Shown: positions 42,896-53,800 of the stretch, one piece after another
Numbering within the stretch: position 1 is the stretch's first letter
How the letters are laid out: every line of letters starts with the position of its first letter
DNA from: V1-33 sp039795165
GTDB lineage: Bacteria > Verrucomicrobiota > Verrucomicrobiia > Verrucomicrobiales > V1-33
Assembly (NCBI GenBank): GCA_039795165.1
Contig: JBDKER010000013.1
Coordinates: 1 to 64,000, forward strand
DNA: 64,000 nucleotides
Direction of reading: 5' to 3'
Made by a program: the position numbers and the translations under genes
Notes under the pieces: generated by a model
The model's input: only the letters and a program-made list of their open reading frames with translations
What the model was told of the DNA's origin: nothing
The model's database searches: none

Positions 42896-44869
42896 ATGAT
42901 CAACAAATGGATACCGAAATTCATGGTGGGTTGTGTGGCGCTGATCGGGACATTTCTGATGATGTCCGCGGGCCACGCTGCGGAGGTCAATCAAACGATC
43001 GCGCTGAAGTACGGATGGAATGCCGTATGGCTGGAAGTGGGACCAGTGAATGAGAAGGGAGAGGCGAAAAACTGTTCGGAAGTATTCAAGTCGGGTGACT
43101 TCGAAATCGACCGGGTGGCGAGTCCCATCGGGCAGATTGGTACTGCGGAATTCACCTCGGATCCGGAGAGTCTGTTCAATCAGGGAGGCTGGGACGTGTG
43201 GGTGTCGAATCCGGAGTCGGGCGAGAGTGACGAGATCGCGGTCCGGGCGGATCATGCCTATCTTGTGCATGTGGTCACGAAGGAAGGGACGCAGAATGGT
43301 CAGGCGGCCGGAGGGCTCAGTCTGCGGGGAACTGTGGGTTTTTATCGTCCTGAGTGGGCCAAGGGTAGTTTCAATCTGGTGGGATTCAGTGTCCAGGGTG
43401 CACCGACCTTTGCGTCCCTCATGGCTGGATCGGGCATTGTGGTGGACGGGCCTCCTTCTGAGGTACCGAATTTCCAGACACTCAATCCGGCGACCGGGGG
43501 ATGGCAGGCGGTCAAGGGAGCGGACGTCGTCGAGAGCGGACGGGCGTACTGGATCAATGTGCCGTATACGTTCCGCGGGGCGGGGTGGTCGGGGCCCGTG
43601 GAGACGGATTTTCCTGGTGCGGTGACTGGTTCGCTCGGATTCGGTTCCGGTCCGGGTAGTCTGACGGTGGTCATGAATCCGGTCGATCCGGAATCCACGG
43701 CACTGCTTTCTCCCGCCGAACTGACGTTTTCCAGTCTCGAGAAAGCCGGCGGCGTCGCGCATCAGGTGACCGTCAACCGCCTTGCTCCGGCGGAGTCTGA
43801 TCCCGGAGTCGGTGATCTCGGCTTTCACGCCCTTGAACCTGTTCCGCAGTCGCTCCGCTGGACGACCCAGCCGATTGATTTCCTTGCTGGCTGGCAGGCA
43901 GCGTCCCTTGATCCGGGGAAGAGTCGCTCCGTGACGGTGGGGGTACGGAGGAACTGGACCACGGGTTTGAATTTCCGTGAGCACCTTTACCGGATTAGCG
44001 TCTCCCTCGATGGTGGTTCCGTTTACCGCTATCTTCCAGTCACCGCCAGCCAACCGGATCTGCCTTCCGATGCTACTGAGACGGCTCCTGCGAATGCGTT
44101 CACGGGACTCTGGTTCGGGCAGATTGTGCTCGGCAATGTGACGAGTCTTGGCAATGCCGGAGCGCCTGTGCAGCCAACTCCGAGTCAGTTGGCCATGCAG
44201 ATCTTCATTCATGTCGATGAGGCTGGGCAGGCCCGCTTGGTTCCCCGTTCCGTGTTGATGCAGACGAAAACGGCATCGGAGGACGTGGAACCGAGTCAGG
44301 TTCTGGTGGTGAATGAGGAACGCATTCCGTTCTTCGAGGGTGTTCAGCAGCGCGCTGACGGCCTCCGGGTCGGTCTTCGGCTCGAAACGGTTTCGTACGA
44401 TCTTCCCAGAGACCTCAGAGCCGCGGGACTGCCGAATTCCCTGCGTGATGCGATTGCCACCTCGCAGGGTGTGGCCAATGCGGCTGATCTGACTGACGAG
44501 AATGTGTCGGCCTACTTTTCTCTTGGGACGCGCACAGGTCGCCCGCCGGACCTTCCGGAACGATACTACGTTTCATGGCCTCTTGAGGGCCAGCTGGGCG
44601 TGGGACGCGCCCTTCAGACTGCCGATGCTTCCCCCCTCACGCTTGATGCTTTCCACCGAAGCAATCCCTTCCGCCACGCCTTCCATCCCCAGCACGGGGC
44701 AGGCTACGCCGTCACCCGCAGCTTCACCGTGAAATTCGAAGCGGAACCCGATCCGACGATTCTGACGGGAACATACGAGGAAACCACGCGAGGTCTTGCC
44801 CGGCAGGACATCGTGTCGAGGGGCAGCATCTCCCTCCGCCGCATCACCAAGGCTGCCACCCTGCAGTAA
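42896..44869 (+). CDS. Exported protein of unknown function, first gene of the giant-protein operon
   Basis: A 657-residue protein with a signal peptide (KFMVGCVALIGTFLMMSAGHAA). The mature part opens NQTIALKYGWNAVWLEVGP, a motif-like start. It is predicted mostly beta: YGWNAVWLEV, FNLVGFSVQG, AYWINVPYTF. Repeated 'GWNAVWLEVxP' and 'GSFNLVGFSV' strands hint at two copies of one beta module. A later part (NAFTGLWFGQIVLGNVT) looks like a separate domain, with a C-terminal TLTGTYEETTRGL region. I recognise no family. Its stop is 21 bp before the giant gene, so the two are almost certainly co-transcribed. The codon pattern resembles the first part of the giant gene. Confidence 0.75.
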   Translation: MINKWIPKFMVGCVALIGTFLMMSAGHAAEVNQTIALKYGWNAVWLEVGPVNEKGEAKNCSEVFKSGDFEIDRVASPIGQIGTAEFTSDPESLFNQGGWDVWVSNPESGESDEIAVRADHAYLVHVVTKEGTQNGQAAGGLSLRGTVGFYRPEWAKGSFNLVGFSVQGAPTFASLMAGSGIVVDGPPSEVPNFQTLNPATGGWQAVKGADVVESGRAYWINVPYTFRGAGWSGPVETDFPGAVTGSLGFGSGPGSLTVVMNPVDPESTALLSPAELTFSSLEKAGGVAHQVTVNRLAPAESDPGVGDLGFHALEPVPQSLRWTTQPIDFLAGWQAASLDPGKSRSVTVGVRRNWTTGLNFREHLYRISVSLDGGSVYRYLPVTASQPDLPSDATETAPANAFTGLWFGQIVLGNVTSLGNAGAPVQPTPSQLAMQIFIHVDEAGQARLVPRSVLMQTKTASEDVEPSQVLVVNEERIPFFEGVQQRADGLRVGLRLETVSYDLPRDLRAAGLPNSLRDAIATSQGVANAADLTDENVSAYFSLGTRTGRPPDLPERYYVSWPLEGQLGVGRALQTADASPLTLDAFHRSNPFRHAFHPQHGAGYAVTRSFTVKFEAEPDPTILTGTYEETTRGLARQDIVSRGSISLRRITKAATLQ

Positions 44870-44890
44870 CCCTGCACAACGTTCACTGCC

Positions 44891-47800
44891 ATGAAACCAA
44901 TTTCCTGTATGATCGGCACCGGGCTGGCCGCATCCTATTCCTGCTGCGGTCTCCGCATGAAACACGCGCTGATAAGCCTTCTTGGGGGCCTGCTCGTTCA
45001 GACATCCGCTTCCGCTGAAACCCAGTGGAAGTATTTCTCTGCGGGCCAACTTGAGGAGTGGCAGGTCCCGGAAGCCGGCTGGTATCTGCTGGAGGTCAGT
45101 GGTGCACAGGGTGGAGCTGCCGGCAATAGCTTGCATCAGGGCGGCAAGGGTGCCACCATCCATACTTCGGTCCGGCTCGAAAAAGGGGTAACGCTGCAGA
45201 TAGGGGTGGGCGGTGCGGGGGCGAATGGGAGCCTGAACGGCAACAACAGTCCGAGCGGTGGTGGTGGTGGTGGCAGTTCTTCCGTGATCGTGAAAGGCAC
45301 TGGTGTTCGCATTGTGATTGCGGGTGGTGGCGGTGGCGGGGCGTCGGATTACGACGGCGATGGTGGGAAGGCAGACAGCCAGAATGCGACTTTCAGTGGA
45401 TCGAATGGAAACGGTGGCACGCTCGGCACCAATTCGAGCAAGTGGGGCGGGGCGGGTGGCGGCGGCTTTTTCTCGGATGGCGGCACGCACTACGATGGCT
45501 CAGGGCCCCCAGATCCGATCATCTCCTGGGGTGGACAGTCGTACATCAATGGCAACGCCGGCGGCAATGTTACTGGCAGTGCGTACACCCGGGGAGGAGC
45601 CGGAGGGTTTGGCGGCGGTGGGCAGGGCGGCGGAGCGGGATCGAGCAACGCCGGCGGCGGTGGAGGCGGCGGCGGGTACAGCGGAGGCGGCGGAGGTCCC
45701 CTGCCGGGCAACGGCGGTGCCGGCGGCGGATCGTGGGTTCCAGAGAATAACAAAGAGCCTGGAGCGAATAAGAATGGAACGCATCCACTGGATCCGAACA
45801 TCACTGCCATTACGAGCTTCAAGTTCAACGGTGCCAATCCCGGGGCCGGTTCCGTCAGGATTACGCGGGTGATCCAGCCGGATACTGCGCTGCCGCTGAG
45901 CCTTCCGGACGCATTGTTCGCAAAGGAAGTGCGGATTCCCGATGATATCACAGGAGGCGAAGTGGATCGGGTTGGCAGTGCCACCGTGGAGGGATCTGCG
46001 GTCGAACTGACCCCTGCGACCGATAACCAAGGAGGCAGCCTGATCATCAAATCCATTCCCCAGCGGCAACGGGTGAGCCGCATGGTGGTCAAGTTCAATG
46101 TACAGACGTCAGGGGGCACCAGCCCACCGGCCGATGGATTCAGCTTCAACTTCGGTCCGGATATTACCGCGGCCACCACGATCGGCGACAACGGGGTAGC
46201 TAAGGGCCTTGCGGTGACGTTTGACACCTACGATGAGGGAGCATCCGATACCGGCCCGGCTGTGGAAGTGCTTTACGATTCGGCCGTGAAGGGCGGAATT
46301 TCCTTCGGCGGCCCGCGTCAGCTTGACCGGGCACCTGCGTATCCGGTCGCCGAGGACGCTGCGGGCAAGCTGATGTCGCTCACGACCGGAGACACAGCAT
46401 GGGTTCCCGTGCAGGTCGATATTTCGGGGGATCTGGAGAACGGCGGCGGGATGGTCAACGTGACTTGGAATGGTTATCGGATCCTGACGGATGTGCCCGT
46501 GCCCTACGTTCCTGCGCGGGCCGAAGGATGGATCATCGCCTTCGCGGCGCGCACTGGTGGACTCAATCAGGCCCACCGGATCCGGGACATTTCAATTGCC
46601 GCGGATACCTATGTGACTCTCGATGTCACGAGCAAGGTCAGGCATGAGTTGATGACGCCGGCGGTCGGCCGCCACAGCTACCATACCGGGGAACTTGTCA
46701 CGTTCAGCGCGCCCGACTACGTTTACCTTGATCGCTACGGGAAATCGCTGTCCGGGACGGAAGAGGAGATGCGCCTGCGCGCGGCCTTCCGGGCGAAGCG
46801 GATCAGTGGTTCGATTGGTCAGCAGGCATTGGCCAATGGTGCCACTTTCGAGCTGGACGGTGATGCCATCATCAACTGGCAATGGGAACTGGAGTATCTC
46901 GCGGAAGTCAATACGGGCACGGAGTCGATCGAGGGGCTCTCGGCTTCGTCCGTGACCGATCCTGCGAATCAGCCGACGCTGGGGCGCAACTTCCGGCCGC
47001 TGAATTACAATTTCACCTCCGTAGTGTATTCTCAGATCCGGGGGACGGGAACCGGATTGGATATTGAATTTCAGCCGCGTGGCTATGTCATTGAGAATGC
47101 GCCCGTCGCGCCCGAGCGCTTCGTACAGCTTTCCGGCATGGGAGACCACCTGCGTTCCGATGCTGCGGGCTCCGATCTGACCGGGAGCGATGGGTCCTTC
47201 AGTATTGAGTTCTGGGCCCGCCGCGATTCACGAAAGGTGACCGCGGACCAGAATGTGGTTTCGCTGGGTTCTTCCACAGCTTCCGGGGGGCAGATCCGTG
47301 CGGGGTTCAATGCGGCCAATGGTTTTTTCGTGAGCAACAACGGTACGACGGTCGCCGCCCCGGCGGCCCTGACCGACGACAGCTGGCACCACTGGGCGGC
47401 CGTCAACGACAAGGCCGCCAACACGGTCACCCTCTACCGCGACGGCAAGGTGGTGGCCTCGGGCAACCAGCCGCTGGCCTTTTCCGGCAGCAGCGAGACG
47501 GTCACGGTGGGAGCCCGCGCCACCGGCCCCGGCACAGCGGACGGCTTTTTCGCCGGCGGCATCAACAACCTGCGGGTGTGGCGAACAGCACTCGGCGTGG
47601 ATCAGGTCCGCACGGGACTTGCCACGGTGCTTGTGGGCTCGGGGAATCCCACCCTGGGCCTTGAGATCCCGTTCGACACCCTGCCCGCCGCCGATCTGGC
47701 GGGTGTGCAGATTGAGCGGCGCGTGGGAACCACCTTCCCCACCAGCGTGGCGGACACCCTCGCTTTCCCGGTGCAATCCCGCGCCATCCAGTCCGATTTC

Positions 47801-50800
47801 ACCTTTCCGGACAGGACCGCCGTACCTGCTGCGAGTGCGGCTGGATATTACGGGTGGACGCTGAGGTCCCGGCTGCGCATCGACCGGGCAGGCGTCTACA
47901 CCTTCCAGGTCAGCGGCGGCGATGGCGTCCAGTTGTTCATCGATGGCCGCCGGACGGCCGGACCGGATGGCGCGCAGGTCGACTCCACAAATTTCGAAGC
48001 ATCACTGCATCTCGATGCCGCGGATCACATCGTGGAACTGCGCGCCTACGAAATAGGCGAAGCGTCAGGCCGGCCCGTGCTCACCTATTCCTCGTCTGAC
48101 GCGGGATTGTCCCCGCAGGCGCTGCCGCCTACGAAGCTGCACGCTCTAGCGCGTGACCAGCTCGCCCTTGGAACGTTCACGACCAATTCCTCGGAAGGAA
48201 GGAATGTCGCCTTTGCCACCACTGGATTTCAGTCGGTTGTGCCGGAGACCGCTACTGGTGCGCAGGTAGCTGCCAGCCTGCTGCCGGGCTTCCATTTCAA
48301 CCCGCTGGACACCACTACCGGGACCACCCACAACATCGACCCCGACGAGCAGGGTGCCATGTCGAGCTACCGCCGCGTCTTCTGGCTATGGGAAAAGAAA
48401 TTCCGCTTCAAGGTCGACGTCAATGCCGTGGGCCTGCCGGACGCGGCCCTGACCGCGGTCACCGCTCTCCCGTACTTCCGGACCATCGGAGGCAGGCATG
48501 ACAGCCGGAATTCGGTTCTGCCGCCTCAGGTGGCCGCTGGCATCCAACCGGTGCTCAACATCTGGCTGGCTGAGGGAGAGCCACTCGAGGTCGGCACCAT
48601 CTACCGCACGCCGGACCGGCGCTACACACTTAGTGGCGTGCAGACGGCGATGAACAATTTCGCCAACATTGGATTCCAGACGATCGGAAATGCCTCGTAC
48701 GACGGAAAAGCGGCCAAGGCGTATCCCATCACTGCGGTTTCGGCCCCCGGCAGCATGACGCTGGATTTCGCTCCTACGATTTTCAGGACGGAACTCGCTA
48801 TCGGCGAAGGACTCGATTTCTCCAGCACGCAGGCCATCGATACCCAGCTGACGCCCGATCTTCCGGATGGTGCCGCGCTCGTCTCTGTGACCGCCAACAG
48901 CCAGCCGGGTGTGACCTCGCCGGAGGTGACCCAGGACGAGCCCGGCTGGACCGGCGGCGAGGGAGATCCCTGGCAATGGGACATTGTCGGGAAGAAATGG
49001 TTCCCGCTCAAGCCTGGCACCTACACGATCGCGTGGAAGGACCGGAATACGGCGGAAAGCTACGAGATGGAAATCACCGCTGATTTCCCGAAGGCTACCC
49101 GCCAGCTTGTTCTTGAGGATGAGGTTGGGAATTACCTGAACAATTCCGGGGATCACCGCGCTCCCTACATATTTGATGCGACGGCCGCCGCCTTCCCGGC
49201 GACCCCGGGTGCCCACTACCGCTATGTGGTCTCGCCGGTGGAGGAATCGCATTTCCCGGTCGATCTCGACCCGGCGGCCACCGATCGATGGAAGTTCCTC
49301 CGCCAGGCGTTTTCAACCCAGGGCACTGCGAAGATCGACAAAACCGGAGCCGTCCCGCGTTTCACGGAAAGCTCCCCGGACGCCCGCACCGTCCTTGTCT
49401 TCAGCTACCGGCCGGCCACCGGCGTCGGCACCGGCGACCTCAGCCGCGAACAGATTGCCGTGAGGATTGTCAGTTCCATGGACCACAAGGCACATGAGAA
49501 AGCCGGTCCGCGGCAGACGGTGGCCTCCCGCATCACCAGCCCGGACGACACCGCCGGGTACGGTTCGGGCTACGTTGTCCATGAGGTCTCGAACTACAAC
49601 GCTTCGATTCATGACCGCAGTGCTCTGGTCGGAAAATGGGGCCCGGTCTATCCGGTCAATTGGGGCGGCCTCTTCACCGAGGAAAACGGTCGCCGTCTCA
49701 GCCTGGGTTATTATGAAAACCCGGGATCCGATGCCTCCAGCACGGTCCATCCGCCGGTCGGCTGGCCGTACGTCGTGACCCACTACAACGATGTCGAGTA
49801 TCCTTCCGACGAGGACGATTCCGTCCCCGCGATCTACATCGCCAGCCAGCTGGGCAGCGAGGGGGTCGGTCAATCATTGGAAGTGCCCAAGCCGCAGCTG
49901 ATCTTCGATCCTGCCAAGTACTCCGATCTCAAGGTCTACCAGCAGCCGGACCGCGACCTGCCGGGCTTCAATCCGAACGAGGAACACGCCCTCGTCGCGC
50001 CGTCTAACCTTGCGGCGATGACCGGTGACGACGCGAAGAACATCGGTCAGAGCGCGTTCTTCGCCCTCCAGATTGACATCAACCGCACCAGCGCGGCGAA
50101 ACCCGAGGAATACACCTCTCAGCCGTTTGTGCTAGCGCAGTACACCGACGTGGCCTCGGGTGAGCCCCGCATGAGCGCCTACCGCGTGAGGATCAGGCGG
50201 GGCTTTACCAACGGCGGCGTACCGCTCGAGGGCACGGAGGAATTTCCGGCTCGCGATCCCGAAACCCATCTCCCCGTGGACAAGGACGGGAATCCGGTTC
50301 TGCAGCCGGAGAATCCCCGCTACGATTTCAGCACGGTCACTTTTGCCGGCAATGTCGTCGTCCCGTTCTACCCCATGAATCTCGTCATGGGCGGACGTAT
50401 CCTCGCACAGAACGAGGGGGAGAATGCTGCGGCGCAGCAGACCTTCTGGCACGATAAAAACAGAACTCCGTGGGCGGTCGCTGGAGATTTCGAGGTGAAT
50501 GGCCAGAGCACGCCGGGCCAGTTTATTTACCGCTTCTGGTACCCGCTAGCCCAGGGTTTCTGGCTCGGGGAAGAGGCCAAAGCGATTGGCACCCCGGTTT
50601 GCTGGCTGCCTGCCGATTCCGCGGGAGGACGTCCGGATTCTCTCGCCGCGTTCACCGACGGCAGCTTGAAGGCGCAGCAGATCGCGTACCGCGCCTACTG
50701 GAGGGAAAACTATCCGGTTCTCAAGCGGGGCGAAACCCTCGCCTATCCTGGTGGCGAGTACAAAGCGGATCACCCTGCGGCTCCGGGGCTGCCAGGGGTG

Positions 50801-53800
50801 ATCAACTGGGCGTCCGCGGAAGTCGCTTTTGATTCAGCGACCCGCGACATGGATATTGGGCTCGGGGATCGCGAGCATTTCAACGCACGTTTCATGCGCC
50901 TGCTCGACCGTCATGATGTTGAATTGGAGCGCGAAGCCGTGCCGGAGGGCCTCAGCCCGGGGAATCCGGACAAGGTTGTGGTGAGCGGGCCCCGCTGGTA
51001 CTTCAAGGAACTCACGGGATCGCTGAGTCGCCGTTTCTTCTATGACTCCCTCGCGGGCCGCCTTGTGCTGCTCGGCCGGCTCAATGACCTTGACGGCGGA
51101 GATCCCAAGCTGGTTCAGACGCCGCTTGGGATAGCCACCCTCGAACCCAACCGCCTGAGCCACGAGGATGAGAAACACCTCAAGGAACTTGATGAAAGCC
51201 CAGATCCCAACACAGAATGGAAGCACGCGATTGGCGAATTGTTCGAGCTTTCCAACCGCAACGCGGCCACCACGTACAGGGATGAAGATGGTAAGGAACA
51301 GAAGGTGCCCTCAAGTGCCGCGGGGACAGAGGTTCCCCTTGGCCTCGAGTGGGCGGATCCGCTGAACGGGAAGTTCCGTCCCCTGCGGAGCCTCGGTACC
51401 GGGACGGTACTGGTTCCGAATCCGGAATCCCTAACTGAATACGCAGGAGAAGAGCGCTACGTGACACTGGTGGAGAACAATGACACGAAGGTAGGCGGAG
51501 CGGTGACGCTGCATGTGATCCGTCTCGGCGACGAGCGTTACCGCGGGGCCATCGCAGTGATCATGCCGCAGGACGCCTTCGATGAAAAGGTCGAACTGAA
51601 GCACAGTGGCGACTTTGGGGGTGCGACCGAGGAACTTTACTACCAATGGTGGGTGCACGATGTGGCCTCGCTCGACGGGCTGGCGACACCCGACCAGTCT
51701 TCGGTCGGCTGGACGATTTTCAAGCAGGGCAAGGGACTCAGCTCGATCCGTTTCGAGGGCTATCCGAACATGATCCTTGCCGACAAGCTATTCTATGTCC
51801 GTTACGGCCACGCGGGGGAACTCGAGGCCAAGGATTCCGTGGAACACGTGGAAGACGGCGGTGTGCTCGACACCGCATGGCGCCTTGTCCAACCTGACAC
51901 CACGTCGCCTGACTGGAATCCGGGCGCGGTGGGCAGGGCTGTTCCCTATCAATGGGCCGGTGCGTCCAATTCTCCGCAGCTGCAGGCGTCGGGATCCCGC
52001 CGTTTCCTGCCCCAGCTTCTCATGGGCTGGGTCAAACGCGTGCTCGACGCTGTCAATCCCTACGAGGCCCGTTTTTCAGCCGACTTCACCGGCGACGCAC
52101 CGGCCACTGGCTCCAGCATGCTGGGCCAGGCCGGCCGTCCCTACAACGGTCCCGTGGCCCTCAATAGCTCGAAAGACGCGATCGAGAACGTCGGACTCAT
52201 CGAGCTCTATGAGACCGTGCTCCAGCGTGCCAGGGACCTCAGTGGGAACACCAATGATCCCGGCGTCAATCAGGCCCTGCTGCTCGCCTCCACCCGCCTG
52301 GCCATGCTTTACGAACTGCTTGCCGGCGAGGCCTACACCGATGCCTTGAACCCATCGATCTCCCTGACCACGGCCGACGCCGACAACACGGCCCTGAACT
52401 TTGCCCAGCTCTCTGCTGCCAACCCCTACGTCTTCGCCTTCACCAATCAGGTTCCAAACCTCCTTCAGGAGGAGCTGGCCCTCCTGCGTGGCACGGACTA
52501 CCTCAAGTCCTATCCGTGCCAGAATCGCCTGTTCTGGAACTATTTCAAGGGCATCGGCGAGGCCGCCTACAACGCCAACTACGGCATCGGGGACGCCAAC
52601 CGCGACGGCCTCATCGACGAGACCGACGCCGGGCTGACGTTCCCCATGGGCCACGGTGATGCATGGGGGCATTTCCTCTCAGCCAGCAAGATGCACTACG
52701 GCCTGCTCCAGCGCAGCAACTACGACTGGCAGGCCCGCGCGGAACTCTACTCGCTGCTCGGCAACGTCATCCCCACCGACTACTTGGACGAGCAATCCTT
52801 CGCCCGGACCGCGGCAACAAGGGCCCGCTGCGGCCTCTCCATCGTCAAGGCCACCTATCGCGATGCCTATGTGGCCGACCCAGCCGCCCAATGGCAGGGC
52901 TACACTGATTCCGCCGACCCCGCACGGGCATGGGGGGTCTCGGAATGGGCCAACCGCGCCGGGCAGGGAGCTATCTTCGACTGGATGGTCGGTAACGCCA
53001 TTCTCCCGGCCGGATCCACTGACCCCGAGACGGGAAAACCGCTGGAAGGCCTCAACCTGATCAACCGCGAGACCGCCAAGACCGACCTGCAGGCCCTTGC
53101 CGGTAGCCTCCGGGAAATCCAGCAAGCGCTGGACGGCGTCAACCAGGGCCACACCCCCATCGGGGTCAATCCCGACACCGTCAGCTTCGGGCTGGACTCC
53201 TTCTATGACCTGACGTGGGAGCGCAAAACGCACTTCGAACAGACCTACGAGTCCGCCGTCGCCGCCGCCTCCAATGCCAAGGCCGCCCTCGACTTCGTCA
53301 GCGCCACCTCGCAGACCATGCGCCAGATCGGGGGCGACGCCGGTGAGCTTAAACAGAAAGCCATCGAGCAGGACATCGACTACCGCAACCGCCTCATCGC
53401 CCTGCTCGGCACCCCCTACGCTGGCGCCATCGGCAACGGCAAGGTCTTCGCGGAAGGCTACACTGGTCCCGACCTCGTCACCTACACGTATCTCGACGCC
53501 ACCACTGTCGAGCAGTTGCTGCCCGAGGCTCATAAAACAGACGATGGCCTACCCGAAGCGTTCCGGGACGCGCGGATCTCGATCTACCGATCACTCGCCA
53601 CGACCGGCAGTAAGCTCGAGTTCCTGCCCACGGGTATGAGTAATCTGAACGACAGCGAGCTAATAGGCCTCTTCGAAGATTTTTATCTCACTGAAGAACC
53701 GCAGGGTGGATATTCCAGAATCATTGTCAATGGCTTCAGTGAAGGCGAGGCGGCCCCAGGTAATACGCTCTCCGTGGAAATCCCGATCTCCAAAACCTCG

